Assembly: GCF_030056815.1 (NCBI RefSeq) | Contig: NZ_JASHKR010000021.1 | Coordinates: 14,516 to 76,323 of the forward strand | Length of the DNA stretch: 61,808 nucleotides | From: Rhodococcus sp. IEGM 1379 | GTDB lineage: Bacteria > Actinomycetota > Actinomycetes > Mycobacteriales > Mycobacteriaceae | Direction: 5' to 3' | Shown: positions 8,023-17,505 of the stretch, one piece after another | Numbering within the stretch: the stretch's first letter is position 1 | Layout of the letters: every line of letters begins with the position of its first letter | Program-made: the position numbers and the translations under genes | Notes under the pieces: generated by a model | Told to the model about the DNA's origin: nothing | Database searches by the model: none | What the model saw: the letters and a program-made list of their open reading frames with translations, nothing else

Positions 8023-9198
8023 ATGGCTAAGAATGCTTTCTTCGAGACCGTCGCTGAAGCTCAGCGACGTGCCCAGAAGAGGTTGCCCAAGTCCGTGTAT
8101 GCGGCGTTGGTGGCTGGGTCTGAAAAGGGCCTGACTGTCGACGATAACGTTGCTGCATACAGCGAATTGGGTTTCTCACCGCACGCGGCGGGTTTGCCGA
8201 ACGAGCGCGACATGTCCACAACCATTATGGGGCAGGATATTTCGCTCCCCGTGATGATTTCACCGACGGGCGTGCAGGCTGTGCATCCCGACGGTGAGGT
8301 TGCTGTTGCGCGGGCCGCTGCGGCACGAGGAACGGCCATCGGACTGAGTTCCTTTGCCAGCAAGTCCATCGAAGAGGTTGCTGCGGCCAACCCGCAGACC
8401 TTCTTCCAGATGTACTGGGTCGGAAGCCGCGACGTGCTCCTTCAGCGCATGGAGCGCGCTCGCGCCGCCGGCGCCAAGGGCCTGATCATCACCACCGACT
8501 GGTCCTTCGCGTACGGCCGCGACTGGGGCAGCCCGTCCATCCCCGAAAAGATGGATCTCAAGGCGATGATCCAGTTCGCACCCGAGGGCATCATGCGCCC
8601 GAAGTGGTTGTTCGAGTTCGCCAAGACCGGCAAGATCCCGGATTTGACGACGCCGAACCTCGCCGCACCGGGCCAGGCTGCGCCGACGTTCTTCGGTGCC
8701 TACGGCGAATGGATGCAGACCCCGCTCCCGACATGGGAAGACATCGCGTGGCTGCGCGAGCAGTGGGGTGGCCCGTTCATGCTCAAGGGCATCATGCGTA
8801 TCGACGACGCGAAGCGTGCCGTCGACGCCGGAGTCTCCGCGATCTCCGTCTCCAACCACGGCGGTAACAACCTCGACGGCACCCCGGCACCGATCCGCGT
8901 GCTCCCGGGTATCGCTGCAGCGGTGGGCGATCAGGTGGAAGTTGTTCTTGACGGCGGTATTCGACGCGGCGGCGACGTCGTGAAGGCACTTGCTCTCGGC
9001 GCCAAGGCCGTCATGCTGGGTCGCGCTTACCTGTGGGGCCTTTCGGCAAACGGTCAGGCCGGTGTCGAGAATGTTCTCGACCTTATGCGTATGGGTATCG
9101 ACTCGGGCCTGATGGGTCTCGGACATGCCTCCATCAGCGAGCTCAGCCCCGCTGACCTGGTGATCCCGGAAGGTTTCACCCGCACGCTGGGCGCCTGA
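8023..9198 (+). CDS. mftD: Mycofactocin FMN-dependent dehydrogenase MftD
   Basis: FMN-dependent alpha-hydroxy-acid dehydrogenase-like enzyme, 391 residues. In mycofactocin biosynthesis MftD oxidatively deaminates the released heterocycle (AHDP) to the redox-active alpha-keto amide, premycofactocin. The TIM-barrel shows PVMISPTGVQAVHPDGE near residue 75, the catalytic SNHGGNNLDGTPAP in the C-terminal third, and the FMN-phosphate region DGGIRRGGDVVKALALGAKAVMLG (spanning about residues 312-335). ATG 8023 has GAGAGG seven bases upstream and is preferred over the in-frame TTG just before it. Confidence 0.96.
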   Translation: MAKNAFFETVAEAQRRAQKRLPKSVYAALVAGSEKGLTVDDNVAAYSELGFSPHAAGLPNERDMSTTIMGQDISLPVMISPTGVQAVHPDGEVAVARAAAARGTAIGLSSFASKSIEEVAAANPQTFFQMYWVGSRDVLLQRMERARAAGAKGLIITTDWSFAYGRDWGSPSIPEKMDLKAMIQFAPEGIMRPKWLFEFAKTGKIPDLTTPNLAAPGQAAPTFFGAYGEWMQTPLPTWEDIAWLREQWGGPFMLKGIMRIDDAKRAVDAGVSAISVSNHGGNNLDGTPAPIRVLPGIAAAVGDQVEVVLDGGIRRGGDVVKALALGAKAVMLGRAYLWGLSANGQAGVENVLDLMRMGIDSGLMGLGHASISELSPADLVIPEGFTRTLGA

Positions 9199-9224
9199 CC
9201 CTCGCCTGGTGATCGAACTGTGAA

Positions 9225-11150
9225 GTGAGTATCGACGAACACACAACCCTGGCCGGACGCACAGTCCGGTCCAGGGTTGTTTTCGGTCCGCACGAGACCA
9301 ATCTCGTTGTGGGACGGTCATTCTCGGATCGGCATCGTGGTTACTACCAGCGCCGGGCCGAAGGTGGCGCCGGGATCATCGTCACCGAAGTTGCCTCGGT
9401 TCTGGAGAACGACTGGCCGTACGAACGGGCGCCGCTGGCATCGTTGTGCGGTCCGGGTTGGCAGTCGATCTCGGCGGCATGCGCTCCGCACGGCACTCTG
9501 GTTCTTGCCGGGCTGGGGCACACCGGAATGCAGGGTTCGAGTGCCTACTCACAATCAGTGTTGTGGGGGCCGTCGCGGGTAGCTGATCCGGTGACACGCG
9601 AGTTGCCGATCGCGATGGAGCAGTCCGACATCGATGAGATGATCGCAGCTTTTTGTTCCTCCGCGGCGCTTGCAATGGCGTCGGGGATGGCCGGAGTCGA
9701 GATTGATGCCGGCCCTCGAAGCATTCTGCGGCAGTTTCTTTCAGGGCTGACCAATACTCGCACCGATCGATACGGAACCGATCGAGTGGCACTGCTGCGC
9801 GAGGTGGTTGCGGGGATTCGTGAGGCGGTGGGGCCTGCCGCAGTGATTTCCCTGCGGCTGTCCTGCGACGAGTTGGCGCCGTGGGCGGGCGTGACGCCGG
9901 AGTTGGCGGCTGGATATGTGGCTGAACTGGAGCAGTACCTCGATCTGCTCGTAGTGGTGCGCGGTGGTCTCTACTCGGTTTCGCAGTACCGCCCGGACTT
10001 TCACGAAGCGCCGAACTTCAATCTGGATTTGTGCTGCGGTGTGAAGGGTGCGGTATCGATTCCTGTTGTTGCACAAGGCAGTATCGTGGACGTCTCCGAC
10101 GCCCGCGAGGCGTTGAGTGTGGCCGATTACGTCGAAATGACCCGGGCCCAGATCGCCGACCCGGACCTGGTTCTCAAATCTGTCCGCGGCGATCAGCCGC
10201 GGCCATGCGTGCTCTGCAATCAGACATGCCTGGTGCTCGACTCCCGCAATCCGGTGGTCACATGCGTCGGCAATCCCAGCGCAGGCTTCGAGACGGTGGA
10301 TCCTGATGAGCGAGAGAAGGATCCGGTGTCGGGAGCCGCACTAGTTGTGGGCGGCGGACCAGCAGGGTTGGAAGCAGCAAGAATTCTGGCTGGGCGGGGT
10401 TGTTCGGTGACCCTCAACGAGCGGTCGTCAAGGTTGGGCGGCATGATCGGAAATTTTGCGCAGGGAGTTGGGCGAGCACGGTTCGGATTGCTGTCGAAGT
10501 GGCTCGAGGACGAATGCCGGGCGCTCGGGGTGGTCCTGTGGACCGAGACAGAGGCGGGATCGCAGGACATCGAGGATGCGCGCGCACAAGGTGAGTTGGT
10601 AGTGATTGCGACGGGTAGCGTTGTCAGGCCCCCGACGTACCCCGTGGATTCCTCGGTTCGCTGGATGGACGCGTCGGCGGCTCGGGAGCTAGTCGACGTG
10701 AAAGGCCCTGTCGTTCTGGTCGATCCACTGGGTGGGCCGATTGCAGTTGCCATCGCTGAGACACTTGCCGAGCGGGGCCTCGCTGTGTCGATAGTCACCC
10801 CCGACACGATCATCGGTTCGCGGTTGGGGATGAGCGGGGATCTGGTGGGCGCCAACACCCGAATCCAGCAGGCCGGAATTGTGCGGGTGTGTTCTTCTCG
10901 GGTTGTCGCGGTCTCCGACGGTGCTGTGGTTGTCGAGAATGTCTACACGGGCGTGGAGACGCAGTTGTCGTGCGCCGTGGTGGTCGACTGCTCACCCCGT
11001 CTGCCTGATGATTCCATCCAGAATTTCGCGAGTATGCACGTCGGAGATGCAATTGCTCCGAGAACTGTTCTCGAATCCATGCGCGAAGGACGCTCCGCAG
11101 GGTTTACTGCTAGAACAAGTTTCAATTCCGATGAGAGGGTCAACCCATGA
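9225..11150 (+). CDS. Mycofactocin-associated FadH/OYE oxidoreductase 1
   Basis: Multidomain flavoenzyme of 641 residues, built like 2,4-dienoyl-CoA reductase: an N-terminal old yellow enzyme (FMN) barrel, a [4Fe-4S] cluster segment with CVLCNQTC about residue 328, and a C-terminal FAD/NAD domain opening with VVGGGPAGLEAA. It belongs to the OYE families repeatedly found beside mft genes, whose electron partner is thought to be mycofactocin; substrate unknown. The GTG start at 9225 has only weak upstream signals, but the hairpin-encoded residues that follow (LAGRTVRSRVVFGPHETNL) match the OYE N-terminus, so the reading frame is right. It overlaps the SDR start by 4 bases. Confidence 0.9.
   Translation: MSIDEHTTLAGRTVRSRVVFGPHETNLVVGRSFSDRHRGYYQRRAEGGAGIIVTEVASVLENDWPYERAPLASLCGPGWQSISAACAPHGTLVLAGLGHTGMQGSSAYSQSVLWGPSRVADPVTRELPIAMEQSDIDEMIAAFCSSAALAMASGMAGVEIDAGPRSILRQFLSGLTNTRTDRYGTDRVALLREVVAGIREAVGPAAVISLRLSCDELAPWAGVTPELAAGYVAELEQYLDLLVVVRGGLYSVSQYRPDFHEAPNFNLDLCCGVKGAVSIPVVAQGSIVDVSDAREALSVADYVEMTRAQIADPDLVLKSVRGDQPRPCVLCNQTCLVLDSRNPVVTCVGNPSAGFETVDPDEREKDPVSGAALVVGGGPAGLEAARILAGRGCSVTLNERSSRLGGMIGNFAQGVGRARFGLLSKWLEDECRALGVVLWTETEAGSQDIEDARAQGELVVIATGSVVRPPTYPVDSSVRWMDASAARELVDVKGPVVLVDPLGGPIAVAIAETLAERGLAVSIVTPDTIIGSRLGMSGDLVGANTRIQQAGIVRVCSSRVVAVSDGAVVVENVYTGVETQLSCAVVVDCSPRLPDDSIQNFASMHVGDAIAPRTVLESMREGRSAGFTARTSFNSDERVNP
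9243..9283 (+). terminator. Terminator-like hairpin inside OYE1 5' coding region
   Basis: ACAACCCTGGCCGGAC, loop GCACA, then GTCCGGTCCAGGGTTGT followed by TTTTC. The stem pairs 16 bp with a single bulged base. It lies 45 bases past the mftD stop and covers codons 7-19 of the OYE gene, so it could terminate part of the transcription after mftABCD or act as an attenuator. Confidence 0.6.
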
Positions 11151-11968
11151 CACAGGCACGTTCACTCGAGGGCCGCGTTGCATTCATCACCGGCGCAGCG
11201 CGCGGTCAGGGCCGCTCGCATGCCATCCGCCTGGCTCGTGAAGGCGCGTCGATTATTGCCGTCGATGTGTGCGCGGCAGTCGCGGCCGACAACACCTATG
11301 AAGCAGCGACGGCAGACGATTTTGCCGAGACCGTGCGTCTGGTTGAAGCAGAAGGCTCAAAGATCTTTGCCCGTGAGGCCGACGTCCGAGACGGCGCGGC
11401 ACTCGCAGCCGTCGTCAAGGAAGGCGTTGAGCAGTTCGGTCGACTCGACGTCGTCGTAGCGAACGCCGGTGTCTGCAACTGGAACCGCTTCTGGGAAATG
11501 TCGGACGAGCAGTGGGAAACCCTCATCGACATCAACCTGACCGGTGTCTGGAAGACGCTCAAAGCTGCGGTTCCCACCATGATCGAGGGTGGCCGCGGTG
11601 GATCGATCGTCGTGATCAGTTCCGTTGCCGGGCTCAAGGCCATGCCCGGCCAGGCTCACTACGGTAGCGCGAAGTTCGGTCTCGTCGGACTCACACAGGC
11701 TGCGGCAAAGGAACTGGGGGAGTACAAGATTCGCGTAAACTCCATCCATCCGTACGGCGTGAATACACCGATGGGCACCGATCAGGGTGCCCTGGCGATT
11801 TTTCAGAACTACCCGCAGTACCTGCCCAACTTTGCACCCATCCTCACCGACACCGCGTTCGCGGAGCCGGAGGAGATTTCCGATACCGTCGCGTGGTTGG
11901 CTGGCGACGGATCACGCACCGTGACGGCAAGTCATTTCGCGCTCGATCAGGGCAACTCCAAGGTCTGA
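11147..11968 (+). CDS. Mycofactocin-coupled SDR family oxidoreductase
   Basis: Short-chain dehydrogenase of 273 residues, of the carveol-dehydrogenase-like family that carries a non-exchangeable nicotinamide and passes electrons to mycofactocin. The cofactor motif is TGAARGQGRSHAIRLA; a characteristic insertion rich in Ala, Asp and Thr follows the second strand; catalytic residues are in ISSVAGLKAMPGQAHYGSAK (Ser, Tyr, Lys). Probable substrates are secondary alcohols such as terpene alcohols, but this is family inference. It overlaps both neighbours by a few bases (ATGA at 11147 and TGATG at 11966), showing tight translational coupling with the two OYE genes. Confidence 0.93.
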   Translation: MTQARSLEGRVAFITGAARGQGRSHAIRLAREGASIIAVDVCAAVAADNTYEAATADDFAETVRLVEAEGSKIFAREADVRDGAALAAVVKEGVEQFGRLDVVVANAGVCNWNRFWEMSDEQWETLIDINLTGVWKTLKAAVPTMIEGGRGGSIVVISSVAGLKAMPGQAHYGSAKFGLVGLTQAAAKELGEYKIRVNSIHPYGVNTPMGTDQGALAIFQNYPQYLPNFAPILTDTAFAEPEEISDTVAWLAGDGSRTVTASHFALDQGNSKV

Positions 11969-13929
11969 TGACGCCATACCGTCGACTCTTCGCGCCATTG
12001 CGCTTGGGCAACCTGACTCTGCGTAACCGGGTCGTGTTCTCCGCACACCTGACTAACTATGCCGCGGACGGTTTGCCTACAGCGCAGCACGCCGCGTATT
12101 ACGGGGCGCGGGCAAAGGGCGGGGCCGGGCTGATCATCAGTGAGGAACATTCGACTCATCCGTCGGATCGACCGTACGAGAAGATGATCGAGGGCTATCG
12201 GCCCGAGGTGGTCGAGGGGTATCGCAGGATCACCGAATCTGTGCACGTGCACGGTTCGGTGATCCTGGCGCAGATCAATCACAACGGCGGGCAGGGAGCC
12301 GGAACATACTCGAGGCTCCCGCTCTGGGCGCCCAGCGCAATCGCGGATCCACTTTTTCGTGAAGTCCCCAAAGCTGTTGACGACGCAGACATTGCAGAGA
12401 TTCTCGACGGTTTCTCACTGGTAGCGCGCAACTGCATAGCCGGCGGTTTCGACGGCGTCGAATTACAGGCGTCGCAGTCGTCGATAGTCCGCGCATTTCT
12501 GGCACCGTCCACAAACCGTCGCACTGATCGGTATGGCGGCACAACGGAGAACCGGGCGCAGTTTCTGCTGGAGGTCTTGCGTGTTCTCCGCGAGGCGATC
12601 GGACCGGACCGAGTGCTCGGGGTCAGGCTCAGTGGTTACGAAGGTACTCGCGGCGGCATCGAACTGGTAGATGCTGTCGAAACTGCGCGGCTCGTGGAGG
12701 CAGACGGTCAGGTCGACTACATCAATACCGCCATCGGGATGGCCACGGAGACACTGTATCTGATCGAGGCCTCGATGGCAGTGCCGGCCGGCTACGCGAA
12801 TTTCATTCCGTCGGCGATCAAAGAGGTTGTCTCGCTGCCTGTGATCGGTGTGGGACGGTTCAAATCTGCGGAGCAGGCTGAGCAAGCGCTCGACGAAGGA
12901 CTGTGTGATCTGGTGGGAGTAGTGCGCGGCCAGATCGCGGACCCGGATTTTGTGAACAAGGCTCGCGCTGGTGAATCGGGAACGGTGCGAACCTGCTTGT
13001 CCTGCAACCAGGAATGCGTCGGGCGGATGGGGCTCAACCGTTGGTTGGGGTGTACGGAGAATCCGACGGCCGGTCGAGAGTCAGTCCTGTTGCCGTTGCA
13101 GTTGTCACTGCCGCGACTACCTGGTCGAGATGTTGTTGTGGTCGGCGGTGGCCCGGCGGGTTTGCAGGCAGCGGCGACTGCCGCCCAGCGAGGGCATCGG
13201 GTAACCCTGTTCGAGCGTGACAGTGTTCTTGGTGGGCAAATCCGCACAGCGTCGGTGATGCCTACTCGCCGAGAGTTGGGTGACCTGATCAGAAACCTCG
13301 AATCTGAATGCCGCAGAAACGGTGTCGAGATATTTTTGGCAACGGATGTCACTTCGGCGATGCTGGCGGGTATGGCCGCTGATGTTGTTGTGATCGCAAC
13401 GGGAGCGCGGCCCGTTCACCCACTCTGGGCGGGGGATTCTGAGCGCGTCGTCGGGGTCAGAGATGTGCTCGATAGGAACGTACTGCCGAGCGGATCGGTA
13501 TTGGTGTTCGATGAACTGGGATTTCATCACGGACCCTCGGTTGCGGAGTTTCTGGCTGATCACGGCTGTGAGGTCACCATCGCGACCAACGGGATGGTGG
13601 TCGCTCAGGATTTGAGCATTACCTTGGATTTTGAGACCTGGAACCGTCGGGCACACGAGAAGTCGATCACGCAGCGCACGGATCTGATGGTGACGGCAGT
13701 GCATGGAGATAGTCCGTTGACCGTCGATTTGGTGCACCACCCAACCGGTGTGGCGGAGACCAGCGTTGTCGACTGGGTTGTGTACGCGACACAGCAGGAA
13801 CCTGAAGATGATCTATGGAACATGTTGCGAGGAAGTTCCTTCGAAATTCATCGTATCGGTGACGCGTTGTCGCCGCGTCGGTCGCATGCCGCTGTAATCG
13901 AGGGTCACCGTGTGGCATCGGCGATCTAA
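11968..13929 (+). CDS. Mycofactocin-associated FadH/OYE oxidoreductase 2
   Basis: Second 2,4-dienoyl-CoA-reductase-like flavoenzyme, 653 residues, sharing domain order with the first: OYE barrel beginning YRRLFAPLRLGNLTLRNRVV, iron-sulfur segment CLSCNQECVGRMGLNRWLGC, and an FAD domain with VVGGGPAGLQAAA. The ATG overlaps the SDR stop (TGATG), so SDR, OYE1 and OYE2 form one translational unit. The pair is expected to reduce or isomerise ketones or enones produced by the SDR. The gene ends just before a decayed HNH gene that separates it from mftE. Confidence 0.92.
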   Translation: MTPYRRLFAPLRLGNLTLRNRVVFSAHLTNYAADGLPTAQHAAYYGARAKGGAGLIISEEHSTHPSDRPYEKMIEGYRPEVVEGYRRITESVHVHGSVILAQINHNGGQGAGTYSRLPLWAPSAIADPLFREVPKAVDDADIAEILDGFSLVARNCIAGGFDGVELQASQSSIVRAFLAPSTNRRTDRYGGTTENRAQFLLEVLRVLREAIGPDRVLGVRLSGYEGTRGGIELVDAVETARLVEADGQVDYINTAIGMATETLYLIEASMAVPAGYANFIPSAIKEVVSLPVIGVGRFKSAEQAEQALDEGLCDLVGVVRGQIADPDFVNKARAGESGTVRTCLSCNQECVGRMGLNRWLGCTENPTAGRESVLLPLQLSLPRLPGRDVVVVGGGPAGLQAAATAAQRGHRVTLFERDSVLGGQIRTASVMPTRRELGDLIRNLESECRRNGVEIFLATDVTSAMLAGMAADVVVIATGARPVHPLWAGDSERVVGVRDVLDRNVLPSGSVLVFDELGFHHGPSVAEFLADHGCEVTIATNGMVVAQDLSITLDFETWNRRAHEKSITQRTDLMVTAVHGDSPLTVDLVHHPTGVAETSVVDWVVYATQQEPEDDLWNMLRGSSFEIHRIGDALSPRRSHAAVIEGHRVASAI

Positions 13930-14015
13930 TCTGCGCTGCATAACGCCATGAACACCAACAACGTGTACACCAGGGCATGTTTCTTCCCCGTTGCACACGT
14001 TGACTATTCGGTTGT

Positions 14016-15179
14016 TCAAGCTGCTGTCGGTGGACTGTTTCCCGGTAGCGGAACCTGATACGGATCGACCGACATCGGCGGGCAGAACCGAGTTCTCCGA
14101 TCGTCCCCGATCTCGACACTCCACTCGGTGTGGTGCAACAACCGGTGATGGTGACCGCACAAAAGTATGAGGTTGCCGAAATCGGTTGGGCCACTGTCTA
14201 TCCAGTTGAAGGCCAAGGCTCGCCGCTGTGGGACTGTAGCAGTTCGCTCGTCGATTCCCGCGGAAAATGCCGTTTTGGTCGAGCAGGATTCGAGTGACCG
14301 TGCAATCGCACGCCAGCATGCGGGCGGTATCGAGACTGATCGGCCCAGTTGGTGATCGCATCCCCGAGTTCCTCGATGGGCGACAACAGATCTTTCAATG
14401 CCTGCAGATTCGTCAGGTCTTTCGCGGTGGCCGTGATCGTCAGGTGCGGTTTGACGCCACCTTCGACGGGCTCGAGGCCGGCCATCTCGTAGCGGCGCAA
14501 CATCTCACAGAAACCGTCGGCACGCCGAAGTGCCGGAGTACGAGCATCTTTCACACCGTCGATTTCGGAATTCGGCTTCGAAAGCCCGGACAGTAGAACG
14601 ATCAACCGGGCGCCGTTGACGGCGTCTAGGTTACCTTTGACGCTGACGTGACCGTACAAACCTTTGGATGCATAGAACTCGTTGCGCTGAAGAATCCTCC
14701 CCGACGGGGACGCCGTCGGCGCGGTTTGCCGTACTTCTTTTCGATGCGCCGGACGACGGCTCGGACTTCCGTCGCAGTCGGAAACCTTCTTCGAGGCGAG
14801 GTCCAGAAGGATTTCCCGGGCCTTTTCGACGTCGGCGATAGGCATGTTCTTGGATGGGTGTTGGCAGAACTGCGCCACCTGCCGCGCCTTCTGCATATCG
14901 ATATCACCGTCGTGAAAGGACTGTGCGACTACAGGTTCAAGCATGAACAACCGCGCGAGCGAGACCAGTTGACTGTATTCGCCAATCTCGAGGTTGGTGG
15001 ACCGATGCAGCCACTGGGCGATGGCCCGGAAGCCGGTGTCAGGGAGAGTGTCACGGGTGAACATTTTCGACAACGAGGTGCCCCAGGCGCGATTGCATGT
15101 CATGGCGGGCATAGACCAGGTCGAGAACCTCTATTTTGAGACCCTCGCAGTCCAGTCGCCACGCTTCCCGATTCCCCAT
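14016..15179 (-). pseudogene. Decayed DUF222/HNH endonuclease-type gene (13E12-like)
   Basis: Fragments of one DUF222-HNH protein appear in order but in different frames. The N-terminus (MGNREAWRLDCEGLKIEVLD, from ATG 15179) is in one frame; the DUF222 body (FRAIAQWLHRSTNLEIGEYS through GLYGHVSVKGNLDAVNGARL) in a second; GPISLDTARMLACDCTVTRI in a third; and the HNH end FGNLILLCGHHHRLLHHTEW returns to the first. The usual CxxC section before the HNH motif is unrecognisable. At least three frameshifts are needed, so it is not functional. Such genes are multicopy and mobile in mycobacteria and rhodococci. Here it sits inside the mft locus on the opposite strand. Confidence 0.85.
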
Positions 15180-15311
15180 GCGCTAATTCTCATCGAAACA
15201 GGAATTCGATTCCTAGGGATATTTCGGACAGTTTCGAAAAATATACTACTCGAGAGTTGTTGGTATACATAAATATTCGACATACCGGCAGAGGCAAGGT
15301 GGGCGGAGTTC
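15180..15311. promoter_or_regulatory. AT-rich spacer before mftE, probable promoter
   Basis: About 130 bases much richer in A/T than the surroundings, including TCGAAAAATATACTACTCGA and GTATACATAAATATTCGACA. It lies between the HNH remnant and mftE and is the only place for a separate mftEFG promoter, which the insertion of the HNH gene would have made necessary. No exact -35/-10 pair can be fixed. Confidence 0.4.
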
Positions 15312-16037
15312 GTGCACTTGACCGTTGGCGAATACCATCGGATGATGACCGAAGTCCGAGAGCTGTCCGCCATGCCGAGTCCTGATCTCGAAGGTACGGC
15401 CCTCACCGTCGTGGTCCCGGTCGGTTCGTTGGAGCAGCACGGTCCGCACCTACCTCTCGATACCGATACTCTAATTGCCCGAGCTGTCGCCGGCGCGCTT
15501 CCCGGCGTCGTGGTTGCGCCCGCACTCGAGTACGGTGCGAGCGGGGAGCATGAAGGTTTTGCGGGGACTATTTCTATCGGTGCCGAGGCCATGGAAATGG
15601 TGATCGTCGAATACGGGCGGTCGGCGTTTCGATGGGCAACTCGGGTGTTGTTCGTGAACGGTCACGGTGGAAACGGCCCGGCTTTGGCCAAGGCGGTGGC
15701 GCTACTGCGCTACGAGGGCCGTGATGCGGCCTGGATGCCCTGCGCAGTTCCGGGGGCCGACGCTCATGCGGGCAGGACAGAAACAAGCCTCTTACTGCAT
15801 CTTTCGCCGGATTGCGTGGATATGGCCCGTGCAGTGGCCGGAAATATTTCTCCGATCGCAGACCTGATGCCAGGATTGCGTTCGGGCGGTATGGTCGCTG
15901 TGTCGGATAATGGAGTTCTGGGTGATCCAGTCGAGGCAACAGCCGTGGACGGCGCACAGATTTTCGGCGGGTTGGTGCAACGCGCGACGGATGGACTGGC
16001 TCGGTGGGAACCGGGTCCGGATGGGAGGCTTCGGTGA
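15312..16037 (+). CDS. mftE: Mycofactocin peptidase MftE (creatininase family)
   Basis: Metal-dependent amidohydrolase of the creatininase family that cuts the modified MftA after Gly to release the Val-Tyr-derived core. Metal-binding segments are visible: [26 protein letters not shown] and [13 protein letters not shown]. With GTG 15312 the protein has 241 residues, with GGCGGAG just upstream; ATG 15342 or 15345 would give a start nearer that of mycobacterial MftE. Its TGA overlaps the ATG of a 23-residue ORF at 16037. Confidence 0.94.
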   Translation: MHLTVGEYHRMMTEVRELSAMPSPDLEGTALTVVVPVGSLEQHGPHLPLDTDTLIARAVAGALPGVVVAPALEYGASGEHEGFAGTISIGAEAMEMVIVEYGRSAFRWATRVLFVNGHGGNGPALAKAVALLRYEGRDAAWMPCAVPGADAHAGRTETSLLLHLSPDCVDMARAVAGNISPIADLMPGLRSGGMVAVSDNGVLGDPVEATAVDGAQIFGGLVQRATDGLARWEPGPDGRLR

Positions 16038-16108
16038 TGATTGCAACCGATGGGGGGCGGGCGATCTACCCGAACCGATTCACGGTGCTTGCCGCGACGA
16101 TCGCCTGA
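16037..16108 (+). CDS. Candidate 23-residue ORF between mftE and mftF
   Basis: ATG at 16037 overlaps the mftE stop (TGATG) and its own TGA overlaps the mftF ATG at 16108 in the same way. The peptide starts [13 protein letters not shown] and ends TVLAATIA. It resembles nothing I know. It may be a real small protein, a coupling device that hands ribosomes from mftE to mftF, or chance. No separate ribosome site is obvious. Confidence 0.4.
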   Translation: MIATDGGRAIYPNRFTVLAATIA

Positions 16109-17505
16109 TGCGACCCGCACGACTCCCCGATGGCTTCGGCATTCGGTTGGATCCCAAAGTTCGCACGTACTCGGGTGGCCGCGTGCTCATCGGCGGTTCG
16201 CCGACGCGCATGCTCAAGCTCGCTCCGACTGCGGCCGCGATGATCGGCGACGGTTTTCTCGAGGTCGTCGATCATCAGAGTGCGGCAGTGGCGCGCCACC
16301 TGCTCGATTCGGGAGTGGCAAATCCTCGACCCATGTCGACGCCGTCAGCGGCCGACGTCACTGTTGTGATTCCGGTGAAGGACAACAAGTCGGGTGTCGA
16401 ACGGCTGTTACCCGCTCTCAAGGATCTGACTGTGGTTGTCGTCGACGACGGATCCGAGTTTCCTCTGGAACCCCGTCAGTGTACTCCAGGAACTGGCTCG
16501 ATCACTGTCGTCCGGCACGAGAAGACGCGTGGTCCGTCGGCTGCTCGAAACTCGGGGTTGCGTTCGGCCCAAACACGTTTCGTGGCATTCCTTGATTCCG
16601 ACGTCATTCCGCGGGCGGGTTGGCTCGAGCTGATGCTGGGTCATTTCAGTGACCCCGGAGTTGCATTGGTCGCGCCGAGGATTGTGGCTCTCGATCCGTA
16701 CGGGACGGCGTTGGCTCGCTACGAGAACATGCGCTCCTCCTTGGACCTGGGACGCAAGGAAGCTGCGGTCAAGTCGGGTAGTCCGGTGGCTTACGTGCCC
16801 AGTGCAGCGCTGATCGTGCGCCGCGACGTGGCCCTCGAATGCGAAGGTTTCGACGAAAGCCTCGAAGTGGCCGAAGACGTCGATTTCTGTTGGCGTCTGC
16901 AGGCCGCCGGTTGGCGCCTGCGTTATGAACCGGTTGCGAATGTGGCCCACGATCACCGAGTGCAGTACGACAAGTGGTTCAGTCGCCGTGCCTTCTACGG
17001 AACCGGCGCGGCGCCGCTGGCCGCGCGTCATCCAGGGTCTGTGCCGCCGATGGCCATGTCGTTCTGGATGTTGTTCTCGTGCATTGCGGCTGCCACTCTC
17101 ACCCGGTCCGGGCTGACCGGCGCAATCGGGGCCTTGCTGTTCACCACGTTCCGCTTGCGGAAGATGTTCACAGGGCTACGTCAGCCGACGCGCATCGCGG
17201 CCATTCTTGCTGCCCAGGGATTTGTGGGCGGGTTTTGGCAACTCGCGTCGGCGATGTGCCGTCACTATTGGCCGGTCACTCTGTTGGCGGTCATCAGTTC
17301 ACGCAAGATTCGACGCTTGGCGCTTGCTGCAGCAGTCGGGGAGGGACTGGTGGATTGGTACCGGCACCGTGAACCCGGTGGGCTGGGACCCGTGCGGTAC
17401 GTGTTGTTCAAGCGGGCTGACGACGTGGCGTACGGATTCGGCCTGTGGCGCGGTGCAATCGAGGCGCGCGACCTGGCTGCGTTGAAGCCTCGAATTACCA
17501 AGTGA
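16108..17505 (+). CDS. mftF: Mycofactocin glycosyltransferase MftF
   Basis: Family 2 glycosyltransferase, 465 residues, which attaches a beta-1,4-linked glucose chain to premycofactocin. The N-terminal segment [20 protein letters not shown] and [12 protein letters not shown] are typical of MftF. The catalytic domain shows [24 protein letters not shown], the DxD-like FLDSDVIPR and EDVDFCWRL. Hydrophobic stretches near residues 315-400 suggest membrane association. ATG 16108 is chosen because it gives the family N-terminus; an in-frame extension upstream would overlap mftE. The stop overlaps the mftG GTG. Confidence 0.94.
   Translation: MRPARLPDGFGIRLDPKVRTYSGGRVLIGGSPTRMLKLAPTAAAMIGDGFLEVVDHQSAAVARHLLDSGVANPRPMSTPSAADVTVVIPVKDNKSGVERLLPALKDLTVVVVDDGSEFPLEPRQCTPGTGSITVVRHEKTRGPSAARNSGLRSAQTRFVAFLDSDVIPRAGWLELMLGHFSDPGVALVAPRIVALDPYGTALARYENMRSSLDLGRKEAAVKSGSPVAYVPSAALIVRRDVALECEGFDESLEVAEDVDFCWRLQAAGWRLRYEPVANVAHDHRVQYDKWFSRRAFYGTGAAPLAARHPGSVPPMAMSFWMLFSCIAAATLTRSGLTGAIGALLFTTFRLRKMFTGLRQPTRIAAILAAQGFVGGFWQLASAMCRHYWPVTLLAVISSRKIRRLALAAAVGEGLVDWYRHREPGGLGPVRYVLFKRADDVAYGFGLWRGAIEARDLAALKPRITK

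Noticed and set aside
15910..16107. Upstream in-frame extension of mftF
   Set aside because: It would overlap the end of mftE by over 120 bases and lacks MftF sequence; ATG 16108 gives the family N-terminus.
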